Source: Epiperipatus broadwayi
Lineage: Eukaryota > Onychophora > Udeonychophora > Euonychophora > Peripatidae
Direction of reading: 5' to 3'
Length of the DNA stretch: 64,000 bases
NCBI GenBank assembly: GCA_028023455.1
Contig: JAQFVV010006221.1
Span: 5,873,011-5,937,010 of the forward strand
The notes beneath the pieces are model-generated. The model saw only the letters and a program-made list of their open reading frames with translations. It had not been told where the DNA came from and did no database searches. Positions 49,150 through 62,250 of this stretch are shown piece by piece (the first letter of the stretch is position 1; each line of letters opens with the position of its first letter). The position numbers were made by a program, and so were the translations under genes.

Positions 49150-49605
49150 TCCTAGTGTTTATATCAATTATAATAAATTTTAATGAAAATAGTTTAAATA
49201 AAAGTTGAATACCTGAAGCAAATTCACAGCATGTAAATAACTTACTATTGCTTGAATATGTAACATGTAGGATTATAATCGTAGCACAGAACATTCTCAT
49301 TTTAAATACGTTACTGAGACTGAATGAATTGGCATTGATAAATGAAAAGTAAATAGTATTTGCAAGTGTATTAAAAATGACTCTTTATGAATCCGCCTGC
49401 AAAATAATTCTGAGTAATGTTTTTAGAATGAGAATGTTCTGTGATATGATTCATTCAGAGGACAGGATAAAATATTGTATAGGTTATTTTAAATGCCTTT
49501 GAACTACTATTATTATGTCTACTAATGGCATAACTTTATATTGTATATATTTAAATCAAAATTGCTTCCAAGGAACAAAATACTGTAGAAATTAATACAT
49601 ATCTT
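49150..49605. other. AT-rich stretch, no gene seen
   Basis: Only a short inverted pair (CACAGAACATTCTCATTTT near 49275 and AGAATGAGAATGTTCTGTG near 49425). Confidence 0.5.
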
Positions 49606-49611
49606 TTTTTT

Positions 49612-49800
49612 TTTAATCTGTCAAATGTGTTGACCGGGAAGTGATCCCAGGCCAGCTGCTTAGAAGGCAGCTATGCTAACCGCTAGGCCACCAATGCTTG
49701 ACAATACTTATATCTTTTTTTTTTAATCTGTCAAATGCGTTGACCGGGAAGCGACCCCAGGCCAGCAGCTATGCTAACCGCTAGACCCCCAATGCTTGAC
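49612..49800 (-). mobile_element. Two tandem tRNA-Gly(TCC)-type SINEs
   Basis: Minus strand. Copy one (49612-49702) reads GTCAAGCATTGGTGGCCTAG, GCTAACC complement, a CTTCTAA anticodon region and CCTGGGATCACTTCCCGGTC, followed by the TTTGACA-type end and an A run. Copy two (49714-49800) has lost about a dozen bases including the anticodon arm. The link and flanks (AATACTTATATCT, AATACTTATGTCT) look like repeated targets, so the pair arose by a second insertion or by duplication. Same family as 791-885. Confidence 0.75.
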
Positions 49801-49814
49801 AATACTTATGTCTT

Positions 49815-50650
49815 TGAACTACTGTATACCATGCTTGTAAACAATAAGTATAATTTCTTATAATCCCATGGATTTAATTAAAAAATTGTTTCTACTTCTC
49901 AGTTACACATTATATGTGTACCTAAGAAAATCATTGCACTAAAAGTAAAAACAAAAGAATTCTTTATTCCGAAAGTAATACAACACTAAATTAAATGGAT
50001 TGGTTAGATAAAAAAAAAAAAAGTTTGATTTTTATAATTTTGAATGAAAAAAAAAACGTTAAGAAAATTTAAAATATAAAAATGTTTAAAAAAACAATAA
50101 AGCAAAAAAAAAAAAATTATATTAAGAGGAAGCAATATTCTTTTTTGCATTATTAAATCCTATGCATTTGCGTTATACAAAAACTAGTACAAAATGCACC
50201 AGAAAGAATAATATTAAATTCTTTAATACAAGTAAGTCATGGTTGTATGGATCCAAAAATCAATATGGACATGGGAACTGAAACACTTAATCGTAAACAG
50301 AATTGTTACCACCATTAAAGGTCATATTAAATGAAATCTTAAATTCCCAATTTACGGTATGAATACTATAATTGCAAGTACACAGTGTCCTAAGAAAATA
50401 CCTGCTGCTATCAGACAAATATTGTATACTTGAAATTTATGAATTAACAATAGTTAAGGATTGGTTGTTTTTTTTTTTTTGCATATCATTGCCATCAATT
50501 TTTATGACCAAGATAAATGAAGAAGGTTTACAGGTTTATTTTTTTAAATATATTTTTTTACAGAGAGAGAAAGGGAGAGAATGATTAACTGAACACATTC
50601 ATTTGAAATGGTCCTTCTCACTTTTTTATTTTATTACTCCAAAACAGTTT
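49815..50650. other. AT-rich stretch, no gene seen
   Basis: Nothing recognised. Confidence 0.5.
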
Positions 50651-50670
50651 TTCACAACTACATTATTATA

Positions 50671-51230
50671 AATATAGGCGATTTGAACACAGACTTTCAA
50701 GCACCCCTCAACTATCCACACTATCTCATACCATTGATACACATGACCACACACAGGTAGAAAAGATAAATAATCACCAATATACATATTTCATGCTGAA
50801 CCAGCACTCATCAGTTGGTCCAGATTATTATCTCTCTCTCTCTCTCACACACACACACATATATATATATAATCAGTGCTCATCAGCATGGGATTTAAGT
50901 TTTACATTGTCAGATTTTAATGCTATGGATGGCTGAAGAGTTGGAGTAGATTGAAGCCTGTCATTAAAGTATGAGCATTTGCTATTTTAAACTGAGCACT
51001 GAATATAAATATGTGTGGGAGATGATAATCTGGACCAACTTATGAGTGCTGGTTTAGCACAAAATATGTATATTGGTGATTATTTATATTTTCTACATGT
51101 GTGTAGTCATGTGTATCAATGGTATGAGATAGTGTGGATAGTTGAAGGGTGCTTGAAAGTCTGTGTTCAAATCCCCATTATTTACAATTAGGCTCCAGGT
51201 ATAGGAAGAGTGCCTGTATTTCAAATATTT
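50671..51230. mobile_element. Hammerhead retroelement family 2, foldback copy with 15 bp target duplication
   Basis: Perfect 15 bp duplication AACTACATTATTATA at 50656-50670 and 51231-51245. Two inverted arms: GGCGATTTGAACACAGACTT near 50677 pairs with AAGTCTGTGTTCAAATCCCC near 51155. Each arm carries a ribozyme site; the left (minus, 50772-50826) is intact, the right (plus, near 51030-51080) reads CTTATGA and lacks GAAA. A TC/CA/TA microsatellite (50829-50873) and an AT-rich spacer separate them. A B-box-like TTCAAATCC lies at both tips. Confidence 0.82.
50772..50826 (-). ncRNA. Hammerhead ribozyme, family 2 (50.8 kb copy)
   Basis: CTGATGA (50814-50808), stem II GTGCTG-GTT-CAGCAT (six pairs, one G-U), GAAA (50792-50789), stem III ATA/TAT around a two-base loop, A at 50781 before the expected cut. 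Stem I: CCAA/TTGG, internal loop, outer helix AATC/GATT. The outer helix differs on both strands from the 63 kb copy (GACC/GGTC) yet still pairs. Confidence 0.82.
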
Positions 51231-51249
51231 AACTACATTATTATATATA

Positions 51250-52845
51250 TTTTTGTTATTTATTTTTATAGAAATCTTAATGTGCATAATATTTAAATTT
51301 AATTATAAGTATATTCATACTTGTATATAAAAGTCACAATTTTTATACTGGATAGATATGGTAACATTTTTGTTCTGGATACAGTGAAGTATGCTAAAAC
51401 AAATGAATTGGTTCCATGCTATTTGTTTTAACAGTGTGGTTTTATTTGCAAACTTATATTGTTTTGTTTTTAGTCGCAAAAAACAGAAAACTCAATTTCA
51501 CACATGTAAGTTGAGTTAAAAGAAACACTTTTTAAAAACTCAGTGATGAGTATTGTTTTAAGAATTTCAGTCCAGAAAGTAATTGCTTCTAGTATTATAT
51601 ATAATTTAGAATAACTAAAAAATGTAGAGAAAATCAAAACGAAGTTGGAAGTATTAAATAGCAAATTGATAATGTAAACACACACCATCTAATAATAAGC
51701 TGCAGACTACAAATTGGGAAACATTAATTTAAAGCACATTTGAAATTTCATTTTTAAATTAAAAATAATTCAATTTGTAAACATTTATTAATTTTTTTTT
51801 TGTGTTTATGACTTTTTTTTTTTTTACAATAAAATGTATTTATGAATGAATAGTTAAAGTATAAAAAGTTGAAAGCATTTTTTTTTTGAAGCAGTTAGAA
51901 TATTTATGCAACTGTATTGCTATAGGTCAAAATATTGTTTTTTTAATTATAACATATGTTAGTAATTATTATTTATGGATGTTTTGTTTATCTTAGGTTG
52001 CATTTAATGATAACCTCCTTTTTTAAATTTTGAGTTAATGAAGATGCAAAAATATTTTATGAATTAATGAATACATCTAAAAAAAAGTGTGAAATGCATT
52101 TTAATAAACTTCTTTTAAAAAATAAATTGCATTAAAGCAAGATTTTATAATGAAGATGATTTGCTCTATGTTAATTAATTTTCAATTATAAAATGTTTTG
52201 ATTGACAAGTTTTTTTTATAATAAATAAAACATTTCTCTTAAGCTATGAAAATATCACGAATATTAATCATTTTGACTTTAAATTTTACTTTCAATCTTA
52301 AATGCTTCTGAGGCATCCCATAATAATAATAAAAAGAATAGACAAATTTTTAATTTAAATTAAGTATATATATATGTCTAAGTTTAATTTTCCATTATCT
52401 AATTAATTAATAAAAATATACTAAATTAAAATGCACTCTTAAAAAAAGTATTTTTTTGTTCAATATTTGTTAATCGCATTTTGAACCACCATTATTCAAA
52501 GGATTAGAGAAAATAAATGATACATAAAAATGATAAAACCGCATCTTTTAAAATCTACAGATAACAATTTAATGATTATTCTTTATTTTTAAGGGCAACT
52601 TAGATATTATAATTTAAAACATTTGATTATTTTCAAAATGTATACATGTGATATGTGCATTTTTATATATACATACAGTGAGATCTGGTACAATGAAGAC
52701 TTGTAGAACAAATTAAAAGCAAATTAACATTTTTTCTTATTAAATTAAAATTCTGATTGCTAATACAAATATGTACACTGAACACTTGAATGGTAGTTAT
52801 CTTAGCCACTTAAGACAATTAATTTGGTTCAATTTTTTATTTTAT
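51250..52845. other. AT-rich stretch, no gene seen
   Basis: Nothing recognised; CAGTGAGATCTGGTACAATG near 52677 looks like a transposon tip but no partner was found. Confidence 0.4.
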
Positions 52846-52849
52846 TTAG

Positions 52850-53160
52850 CGGTGAAAATATTGCACATATAATTTTAAAAAATATTCTTTAATAATTTTA
52901 GCCATGAGCCATAAATTCAGAATTTGAAAGCTGATTAATAATAATATTAAAAAAAATTTCAAAGTGAACTTATTATAAAAAATGGCTGAAGTCTAGTAGT
53001 GAAAATATTGTTTTTTAGAAAAAACTATTCTCCTAAATGTGTATACTGTAATAATTTTTGTCAAGAATTATAAATTCAGAATTTTAAAGCTGGTTAATGT
53101 TGATCTAAAAAAATATTTTTAATGTGAACTTATGGTAAAAAAAATGGTGGGCATCTGGGT
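52850..53160. repeat. Diverged tandem duplication, period about 146 bp
   Basis: GTGAAAATATTG, then ATAAATTCAGAATTT, AAAGCTG.TTAAT and GTGAACTTAT...AAAAAATGG appear twice in the same order (from about 52853 and about 52999). Confidence 0.65.
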
Positions 53161-53164
53161 GCTG

Positions 53165-54260
53165 GATATGGAATTGCTAAACTGAAAACACCATTAACTG
53201 AAAAAGCTAATATTGCAATGAATACTACTGCTGATATATCAATAATGTGTGTTAGACTTTTTAAACATTTGAATAAAGCATCAGATATTTTTGTAATGTT
53301 TTGCAATCTTATTACTATTTAATTTTTCTCATGCAGTTTATTAATTTTTACTGTTTTTTAAAAATTCTTTTTATATGCATACAAATATTAATTTTAATGA
53401 TGAGGCAAAAAAAATAGTTTGAGTTGAAAAGAAAAAAAAGATCTCTAAAATAGGAATTGGTAAAATGATTAGAAAATTAATATGTATTTAAACCAATGTT
53501 TTGCACCATTTTAAAAAATAAAGAATTAAGACGAACACAGATAGTGAAAAGAATTTGCAGATTGAACAGTTTATGTTGTAAAATTGTGGAACAAATGTAG
53601 TTTATTCAAAAATGGAGATGACAGCATTAATATGGCAATCATTATGAAAAGAACAAGTAATTGTATGAACATTTTTTTGCTAAGACTTCAAATATAAATC
53701 CTGGTCCAACAACGAAGTTTATTACCAAGAAAATATGGTTCACCAGAATCAGTAAAAGAATTGAATTGCATAGCATTGTAAGATATGATAAAACTGCTAG
53801 TACATTAAGCTGAACATTATTTTGAAGAATTCATCAAAAAAAATAATTTCCCTGCAAGAAAATGAACATTTTGAAATCAATGATCTGAGAATTTTTATTA
53901 GGATATGCTTTTAGAAGTTGAATTTTAGTTCTATTAAAGTCTAGCAATATAGTATATACAAAAATTAATTTTATATATTTTTTTATATTTGTTTTTTGAT
54001 TTTGTATTTTATTTAATTTTTTGATTAAGTACTTGTTTTCGATTGTAATTTTGATCTAATTCTTAGGCTGGAATGGATTATGATTAATTACATATATTTC
54101 AGTGCAAATGATAATGAATGGATGACATGTAGGCTCTGTTGGGTTGGTACTTTGGTATAGTGACAAATTCTGGAACTTAGAGTCCATAGTCATCACTTCA
54201 TGAACTCAAACTTCTTAGGCATTCCCAAGCAATAAAACTATTTGATTATTTACTTAGTAA
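53165..54260. other. AT-rich stretch, no gene seen
   Basis: 53400-53880 has a lower density of A/T runs and may be an old transposon, not identified. Confidence 0.35.
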
Positions 54261-54264
54261 AAAA

Positions 54265-54545
54265 ACCCACTAAACATCACATGATCACAATTTCCTGTTC
54301 TTATAAAAGTTGTTAAGACAATTGAACAAAATCTCCATATAATAGTAGAGTTGCATTAGATCCAAAGATTTAGATGCAGTGCTCTCAAATCCAAGGCTCC
54401 TCACTGATGATAATCACAAACTAGAAACTAATCTGGGGATATTGACTGAGTAGACACTAGATAGGGATTTTATACACAAACTTTCTAATATCCATTGATT
54501 ACTATGACTTGCACTGGGCGATATTACTGTATTGATTGTTAGCTA
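54265..54545 (+). mobile_element. Hammerhead retroelement family 1, copy 8 (diverged)
   Basis: Begins CACTAAACATCACATGATCA, includes GTTGCATTAGATCC, the ribozyme at 54389-54447, GGGATTTTATACACAAAC and TATCCATTGATTACTATGAC. Shorter than the full unit; target repeats not found. Confidence 0.65.
54389..54447 (+). ncRNA. Hammerhead ribozyme, family 1 (copy 8, diverged)
   Basis: CTGATGA at 54404-54410 and GAAA intact. Stem II is AAT-CACAA-ACT: two of the three pairs changed on both sides (G-C to A-U, C-G to U-A), the middle one is broken; the base pair at the foot is T-A here in place of the A-A mismatch of other copies. Stem III reads ACTAAT, no longer a palindrome; C at 54433. Confidence 0.55.
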
Positions 54546-54839
54546 CTATGCTAAACATTAATTTATTATAGAAAAATAATTTAGTCTATTGTTTTAATTT
54601 GCACACACACACACACACACAAATTAAATTGACATTTATTTACTTTGGAGACATTTTACATTTTAATTGATTTCTCATAATGTAGAGTATTTATTTGTAA
54701 AATTATTAAAAGAAAGCCAAAATCTTTTATTTAAACAAAACAAAAATCTTTCTTTTTAAAGACTAAGTAACAAAATGAGAAAAATTGGGGCAAAATTAAT
54801 CATTTTAAAAATATTTTTAATTTTAAAAAAATTACTGAA

Positions 54840-56090
54840 CTTTAAGAATTAAAAGGGTATTTGTAATTAAATTATAGAATTAGAATTAGTTCTAATATTT
54901 TAAAAAGAACAGATGAAGAAATTGGACAGTTGTTGGCAAAACTATGGATCAAATCCCTGAGTGATAGAGATATATCAGCTGACTCATGGAATGCAGTGAT
55001 AGTATTGATATGCAAGAAAAATGATGAAGAAAACATTAGGAAATGCAGACATATTAATCTTGCATCAGTTCTATACAAGATTTTTTACCAAGATAAATAT
55101 AATTTATCTACAGTAAACTTTGGATTTTAATCAAATAAAGCAGAAATTGAATTTAAAAGTGGGTTTAGGATATGGATCACACCCAAAAGAATGACTTGCC
55201 TTATGCTTTGAATTTCTAGAGTATTAAAATGTTTTGATTCTATATTACCATAATGATTGAGACTTTGGACTGTTGATACATGGACTTAAGATATTGCATT
55301 ATCGTATTTTGATGAACAGTTATCAAAATGTAATGGCAGTGCTTAGATAAACATTAACATCGATAAAGATGTTCAACATTGTGATTCCATATCTCCCAAA
55401 CTTTCTACAGCAATTTTACAATAAGTATTCTGTGAATTAAAACAGGATGTTTAAGGAAATAAGAATAAATGAAAGTTATGGATGTTTTAACAAGCAGTGC
55501 TTCATAGCTTCAGGAAATATTGAAAGTAAGAAAGTAAGACTAAAGATAAATACTAAAAAAATTAAAATAATGTTCAACAGATTTTTTCAGAATAAGATAA
55601 TAAAAATTGATAATCATGAATCAGAAGAATTAAACAACTAAAAATACTTTGGTCAGATTATTAATAAATATGGGAGCATAATGGATAAAATTAATCATAG
55701 AATTAAACTTGGAATTATTATTTTGATAGAAATAAGTTAATATTAAAAGGAAATATGTCTATATATTTGTAAGTGGTTTTTAAAAGGTGTGTTTTACCAG
55801 TTCTTTTGTATGGATCTGAGACTTGGACACATAACCAAAGTGGAATACACTGACATCATTGATAGAATTAAGAGACTGAAATGAAGTTGAGCTGGACACA
55901 ATGAAGAGATGATAATAAGAGGAAATCTTAAAGTGGATCCCGAGACATTGTAAAAGACTCAGAAAGAGACCAGTGTGAGATGGATAAATAAGGAATTTGT
56001 TGGTGAGATGTGAAGAGAAGCTATGAATCAGAAAAATTGGGTTAAATTTGGTGAGACTTTCATCTTGATAATTGTATACTAGGTTTTAAA
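54840..56090 (+). pseudogene. RTE-type LINE relic, copy 3 (polymerase to C-terminus)
   Basis: Plus-strand pieces: EEIGQLLAKLWIKSLSDRDI, SADSWNAVIVLICKKNDEEN and INLASVLYKIF (54915-55085), the N-terminal polymerase; a broken motif A near 55200; SPKLSTAILQ near 55395; then a cleaner part KKVRLKINTKKIKIMFNRFF (55530-55595), NNYFGQIINKYGSIMDKINH (55630-55700); LPVLLYGSETWTH near 55800 and DIIDRIKRLK with AGHNEEM near 55855, the C-terminal segment typical of the RTE-BovB group. The catalytic YADD box has been lost. Stops and shifts throughout. Confidence 0.75.
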
Positions 56091-56099
56091 TAAATATAT

Positions 56100-57055
56100 T
56101 CAAATGATATTTATAATTGATTGACATTTTTGTGCAATAAGAAAAGTGATGTAGGTCCAGATGCTAAGATTTTTGGAGAAAATATGATAAGGGCAGAAGG
56201 GCAAGCAATATTAAATTAGCATTGATCATCAAAAATTGAGTGCAACAGCCTATAGCTTGATTGTTTTATCTCTCTTTTGGAAGAAAATTTAAAATAAATG
56301 TATTTTTAATAGTCTGGTAGAAGGTTAATCCTGGACCGAGAATAGGATTTTCCTTAATGAAAATTACAAATTTTATGATTTATATTTAAGTCTAAGAGTC
56401 ACTAACATTTTAAGTCGAGAGAATTTGCCTCCCTCCCCCCCTTTTATAGAGTGAAAAAATATTAATATGGATTTTATAATAATGATATAAAAGTTTATTA
56501 TAAATATTTATCATTTTATACCTGTGTGTGTGTGTGTGTTATATATAGTAGAATGAATAAAGTAAAAAAATTAATATATTCAAAAGTCTATTTGGACATT
56601 TTTTACATTTTTTTGAAAGAATTTTGGATATGTCGAATATTTGAAAAGCTATTTAAAAAAAAAAAATCCTTGGTGGGATTATAAAAAAGTTTATTACTTG
56701 CGAATTTTCATGTCCACGTGCCAACCAAATTTTGTAAAACAAAATAATTTTATTATCACATGGAAAAGATGAATATTTATTTATTTTATTTAAGCAGCTT
56801 TAACTTTTAATATTGTCAATAAAGTGTAAATTGTATTTTAAATACTTAGGTCATATTTCATTTAACAAAAATAATTATGTTAGTACATACTTACTTCATC
56901 GTTAATCATTATTTTTATATGTTACATGGATGAAATTATTGACATAAACGAGGATGAATGACAGAAAGAATTTATTTCATTATTTAATAGTTTTTCTTAA
57001 TATTGTGGTAGACTTCAAAGATATACAGTATATATTTTACTCAAGTTTGCTTATT
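56100..57055. other. AT-rich stretch, no gene seen
   Basis: Nothing recognised; a TG microsatellite at about 56523-56540. Confidence 0.5.
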
Positions 57056-57064
57056 AAAAAGGAC

Positions 57065-57175
57065 CTTGCATGGTTTAGCAGCGGTAAGGGCGCAAAGTTG
57101 AGAACTAAGTAACCACAAATCACTTTGTCATTTCTGGTGCTCAAACGTCATTCATTTTCCATTTAATAAATCGCT
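57065..57175 (+). mobile_element. Possible tRNA-derived SINE
   Basis: GCATGGTTTAGCAGCGGTAA fits an A box; a weak B box may lie near GTGCTCAAACG; the tail has CATTTAATAAATCGC. No target repeat found. Confidence 0.35.
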
Positions 57176-57179
57176 CTTA

Positions 57180-57730
57180 TTATTTTTATATATTAGTTAT
57201 GCCTATACTGTAATTTGGATATTTTGAGTTTAACCACCTCTGAAATTGGAGTTTCTTAATACAAATTTTTATAAATATTTGATAGGAGTTTTTAAATAAA
57301 AAATATATATTTAATGGATTGCACTGAACCGTCATGATATGATGAAATAAAATAAAAAACGATATTATATCTATTGTTTAAAAATATTTATTATTGTTTC
57401 ATAAAATAATATCTCATTTAATTTCAATAAACCAATCACTTTAGTAGAAAAATATTTTTATCTGAAAACCCAATTTAGTATTTTGTTTTATATACTTTCT
57501 TGCTGTGTTATTTATTACTTAATCATTTTTAAATATATAACTAAAATTAATTAAAAACAATAGTTTATTTTTGTATTACTAATGTACAAAACTAAACGAC
57601 CAGAATAAATAATTAAATTTATCATTATGATTATATATGTGATTAAAATATAAAATATATTAACAAACTATTATTAATATATATAAAATTGTTTTCAAAC
57701 CTTTTGTTTTTTTAAAAAAGAAATTAGTAT
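57180..57730. other. AT-rich stretch, no gene seen
   Basis: Nothing recognised. Confidence 0.5.
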
Positions 57731-57734
57731 AATG

Positions 57735-58556
57735 CCATATTACCTTGAATATAAGATGCCCATGAATTTAAGATTCAGTAGGATTTTAAATCTGAAAAAT
57801 TGGAAAAAAATTTATCCCAAATTTAAGATGCATATATATCTAATTTATTGATAATCTTCTTCAGATGTATGGTACTTTTACTTTCTACATCTTCATTTTC
57901 AGAACTTGAATTATCATCTTCATTATTTCACCAGGTATATCATCTTCAGATCATTTAAATTGCAGCTGGATATTGTAATTTCTTTGTCAATTCGATTTCA
58001 TGCAAAAGCATATTTTCCTATTAAAATCTGAACCATTCTTCTAAAATAATTTATATTTTTATAAATATTTTCTTTAAAAAATTATAAATGTATAAAAAAG
58101 ATTTCAAAACATGTTTCATTTTGAAAATCAAAACAAAGATATCAGAATTGTCAAAATTGTTGACAGGTACTCTCTTATGAGGAGAACAAGAAACAACCAA
58201 ACAGTGCAAAGACAGATTCTTATTTCATTGTTGTATTGAATTATTAATTGCAAAAAAATTCTAAAAGTTATTTACTAAGGTTTTCTTGATAAAATAATGG
58301 TAAAATTGGCAAAATAACATTAAAAGTACTTGTTTGAGAGAGATTTAAAAACTGTTTACAAAATTAATCCAAAAAATATTGATTAAAAAGATTTAACATG
58401 CTATTCTGTACAGGTAACGATTGTAATACTATGTGCATGTATAGAGTAAAGCAAAGATTCACAGAAAATAAAATGTTAAAAATTTTTCTGTTTCCAATTT
58501 AAAATGCATCTCCTTTTATGGGTCTAAAATTTGGAAAAAAAGTTGTCTTATACAGT
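57735..58556 (-). mobile_element. Probable pogo-type DNA transposon relic
   Basis: Left tip TACCTTGAATATAAGATGCC and right tip (minus strand) TACTGTATAAGACAAC share the TATAAGA end of pogo/Tigger-like elements, with TA at each boundary. On the minus strand a short acidic stretch NEDDNSSSENEDVESKS (near 57900) resembles the acidic tail of pogo-type transposases. Nothing else of the protein survives. Confidence 0.45.
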
Positions 58557-58559
58557 AAT

Positions 58560-60020
58560 AATAAACCTATTTCAAGTCAAGTGAATCCTTAAAATTTTTT
58601 AGAATTTAAATCAGGAATGGCAAACCTATATTGCAATGTGGAATTAAATTTCATATATTGAATCTCTGATTATAAAAATAAAAAGAAAGATTAGATCTTA
58701 TAAAATAATACTGTGGTCAAAAAACAATTTTTATTAATAGTAAAAAAAAAAAAAATTGTAATAATTCAAATTTAAAAGGAAAAAAAAGTTTCATATTCAT
58801 TTTTGAAATAGTGTTTCACATATTAACTAATCTTGATGTTCTATTTAAAGATAAATAATAATCAAAAGTTGCAGAATTTACAATGTGAAATTAAATATTT
58901 ATCCAGTAATGAATTATAAAAAAGATTGCAGTGGAGTCCCAATTTTCACTATATTTTATTCATAACCTTTCACTGTACATCATGTGTAACAAGGTAATAG
59001 CTTAGCTTTGTTTGTAAGTCTAGTTTACAATATAATGCATATCATTTAATGTCTTGTAGATGTAAAGAATCTGAGCACACACAAATATATAATATAGATG
59101 CTTTTTAAAGTATATAGTAAGAATGTATATAGTATAAACAAAATGTAAAAAATAGTACTAACAATTAATAATAATTTGAGAGGATATATATATATATATT
59201 CACTGTGTGTGTTCAATCATTCACATTCAAGTAGAAAAAAAAAACTAATAATTTTTTAAAAAATAAAATAGTCGGTGAAGTGTCAGCTGCTGATTTGCTG
59301 ATGACATTGATGTATCAAAAAAGTGTGCAATTAAACACTTCTTTTAGATGATAATCTTTTTCTTCAATATTTTTTTTTTTGTAATTCTATGTAAATGTAG
59401 TAACAGCCTTTGTTATTGGCAGATATGATCTATCTAGTTGTTTCAATATTTTAAATCTGTATCAATTTCAAAATCGGTTCAACCACTCCATACTTGCAGT
59501 TGAATGGCTTGGAATTACCCATTTCAGATTCTTGGCTCAACTATTCGAACAGTCTTTAAGCTTTCCGAAGCAATACAAGATCACTTGCATTCACATTTTA
59601 CCAATTCTTTTTTCTTTTATAACTAAATCAATAATTTTAATTGCATAAATCTAAGATTGTAGATTTAGTGAAGGTGCTCCAGATAAGAAAATAGTTACTA
59701 CAATGCTATAACTTAGAATACAGACTCGTAAAGTTAATCAAATTTATGAAATTTAATGCTTTTATTTTTTATTTTATTGGGGGGTGGGTGGATAATTTAT
59801 AATTGAAGTAATGTATATTGATATAATGTATATCATGATTTTATTGTACAAAATTTTTAATTCACATATGTTTAAAATGTACAAATATATCAAATCAAAT
59901 CATCCATCTATCAAAGAAACTTGTGTAAGCTATGCATTACAAAATGTGTTCAATTTCATCTTTACTAAATTCAAATGAAATTTATAAAAAAGCTATAATG
60001 AAATAAATTATTCTATTAAT
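58560..60020. other. AT-rich stretch, no gene seen
   Basis: 59460-59600 has a balanced composition but no frame or motif I recognise. Confidence 0.45.
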
Positions 60021-60024
60021 AATC

Positions 60025-60125
60025 AAATAGTTTTATTGCTCAGGAGTTTATAAGAAGTTTGAGAACCAGAAATGACAGCCTGCCTGAGCCCCGCTTTATA
60101 GATTTTGAGCTATAGAATCTAGAGC
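60025..60125 (-). mobile_element. SINE with conserved AATAAA tail (copy 3)
   Basis: On the minus strand TTTCTGGTTCTCAAACTTCT then TATAAACTCCTGAGCAATAA matches the tail at 12310-12490. The head (CGGGGCTCAGGCAGGCTG) differs from the other copies. Confidence 0.5.
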
Positions 60126-60134
60126 ATTTTTCTA

Positions 60135-62235
60135 TTGATTAATAATTATAAAAGCCTTAATGTTAACGTTTATTTATCTATGAATAAATTATTATTAAAC
60201 AAATTATTTTACTAATTCAGTTTTCATTTAATAGTAATGAATCATTGTTTTATTTTTCAACTTTATTTAAATGTGAATAAACAATTAGTACTTGAGGCAA
60301 CTTATTTAGGTCATCTCGTTTCAAGTTGAATAGGTAAAATCCAAAATTAGTAAGGACGAATGAAATCTTTTTAAATGCTTTCTTTCTGTAGACTATTTAG
60401 TCTTGTATAAATTTTTTTTTTGCATTTTAGCACGTTACGTTACTATATCGATTCCTATTATTTAGGCTTCTAAGATTATTTAATGCCTTTTAACTGCATA
60501 AAAGAAATAAAAAGTGTATTCTATGTATATAATATTTGTGAATGAATACATATGCATGAGTTAATATGTACATATGTTCATATTTGTGCATGAGGTATGC
60601 ATATTCTCATATATAATAATATTGTTTTATTTTACCCTTTTTTTTTTTGCTAATATTTTTAATGTGTTTTATGATTAAGTATTTTATGTATGCTCGTAGA
60701 ATACATTGGTTTGAATAAATTAAATAAATAAAAATGTCAATCTCATTAATTATTTATGAATAATTTTTAATTGTTATAAAATTGTTAAAATTTCTATAAA
60801 AATGATGAGACAATTTCACCTATACCCTACATTTGTCCCACATGAAAATCTGTTAGAGATTTTATTGTATCTAATGTCTCTTTAGACTTCAGGGATGCGC
60901 CGCGATTAGATTGTCTATTTTTCTTTCATTCTCCACTTGGCTAACAAGATGTTAATTAATTTTTGGACATACACATAATTCGGCATTATCAGTTTTCATT
61001 GATTTTCTTCATCAAGCAAAGATCAGAGATTCAAAGCTTTCTCCACACATGGGTTAAGGTTGCTTTCCCATCTTAATAATTTTCTGTTTCAAAAATTTAG
61101 TACTTAACACTTTTTGAATTTTTTTTATAAATACTGTATTATCAAAGACTTTTTTTCAGTTATTTACTTATTGTATACATGATTTATTCTATTTGTAATC
61201 TTTTTTGATTAATAAATTTAATTTAGAAAAAAAAAAAATAGTCATGCAATTAGTTGCATGGGAGGTAATTTGAAATTTAAATTAGCGCAACAGTTTTATT
61301 CAATTGACCAAACTAAGATTTTTTTAATATTCAGTTAAGAATTTGATCTAGGAACTTGGAACAATTCTTAATTGAGTTAACCCCTTTACTGGGATGCAAA
61401 ATTGTATAAAGCATAACGTGGTCATAATTTGAACATTATCTTTTAAATTTATAGTATTTTTATTAAAATAAGTGAAAGAACTTGCTTTGCTTAAACTCAA
61501 ATCAATAATGATTTATTAATATATTAATATTCTTTCTTTACTATAAGTATATATTTTATTTTAAATAAATCAACATTTTTTTTAGTAAAAAATGGGAGTA
61601 TCTTTCAAAGCAAATAAATAATATCTTGCAGTAGTTACAGCTGCCTTGAATGGAAAAGATAATTGAAATCTTTGGTTAGTTAATTATACTTTATGCATGA
61701 AATTTGAACCATGTGAAACGTTTTGCTGTATAGTTATAGTATAAATTAAGCCTTCCTTGAGCATCTAATTTTTTAAAAAAGTAATAATCTTTTATTTTTT
61801 TTGAAAAGGCGGCAAATTCAATGCCAAACAATTAATTGTTTCTTTTTTCTCTTATAAAAAAAAGTAAAAAATACCACAGCTAATTGATTTTAAAAATAAA
61901 AATTTAATAATTTTGTACTATTATAAGTTAATTGTAATCTCTATATAATTTGAATGTATACCAAGAAAAAAATGTAATCTTTTGAATAGTCAATGATTTA
62001 CCATTGAAAATAAATCTTTATAAAACTGAACAACTCATTCATAATACTGTCAATTCTAATACAGTAGTACAGTAAATAAAATAAAAAAAAGTAAATTCGA
62101 ATACAATAATATAAAATTAAGGACTCAATGATAACCTAATTTTTAACAGTTGCAAAAAATAAATAATAACTGAGTTTAAAATAAAGATGTAATTTATCAA
62201 AAATTGTAGCCTATCTGTAATTTATAATAAATTTT
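60135..62235. other. AT-rich stretch, no gene seen
   Basis: Nothing recognised. Confidence 0.5.
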
Positions 62236-62250
62236 ACATAGTTTATTATA

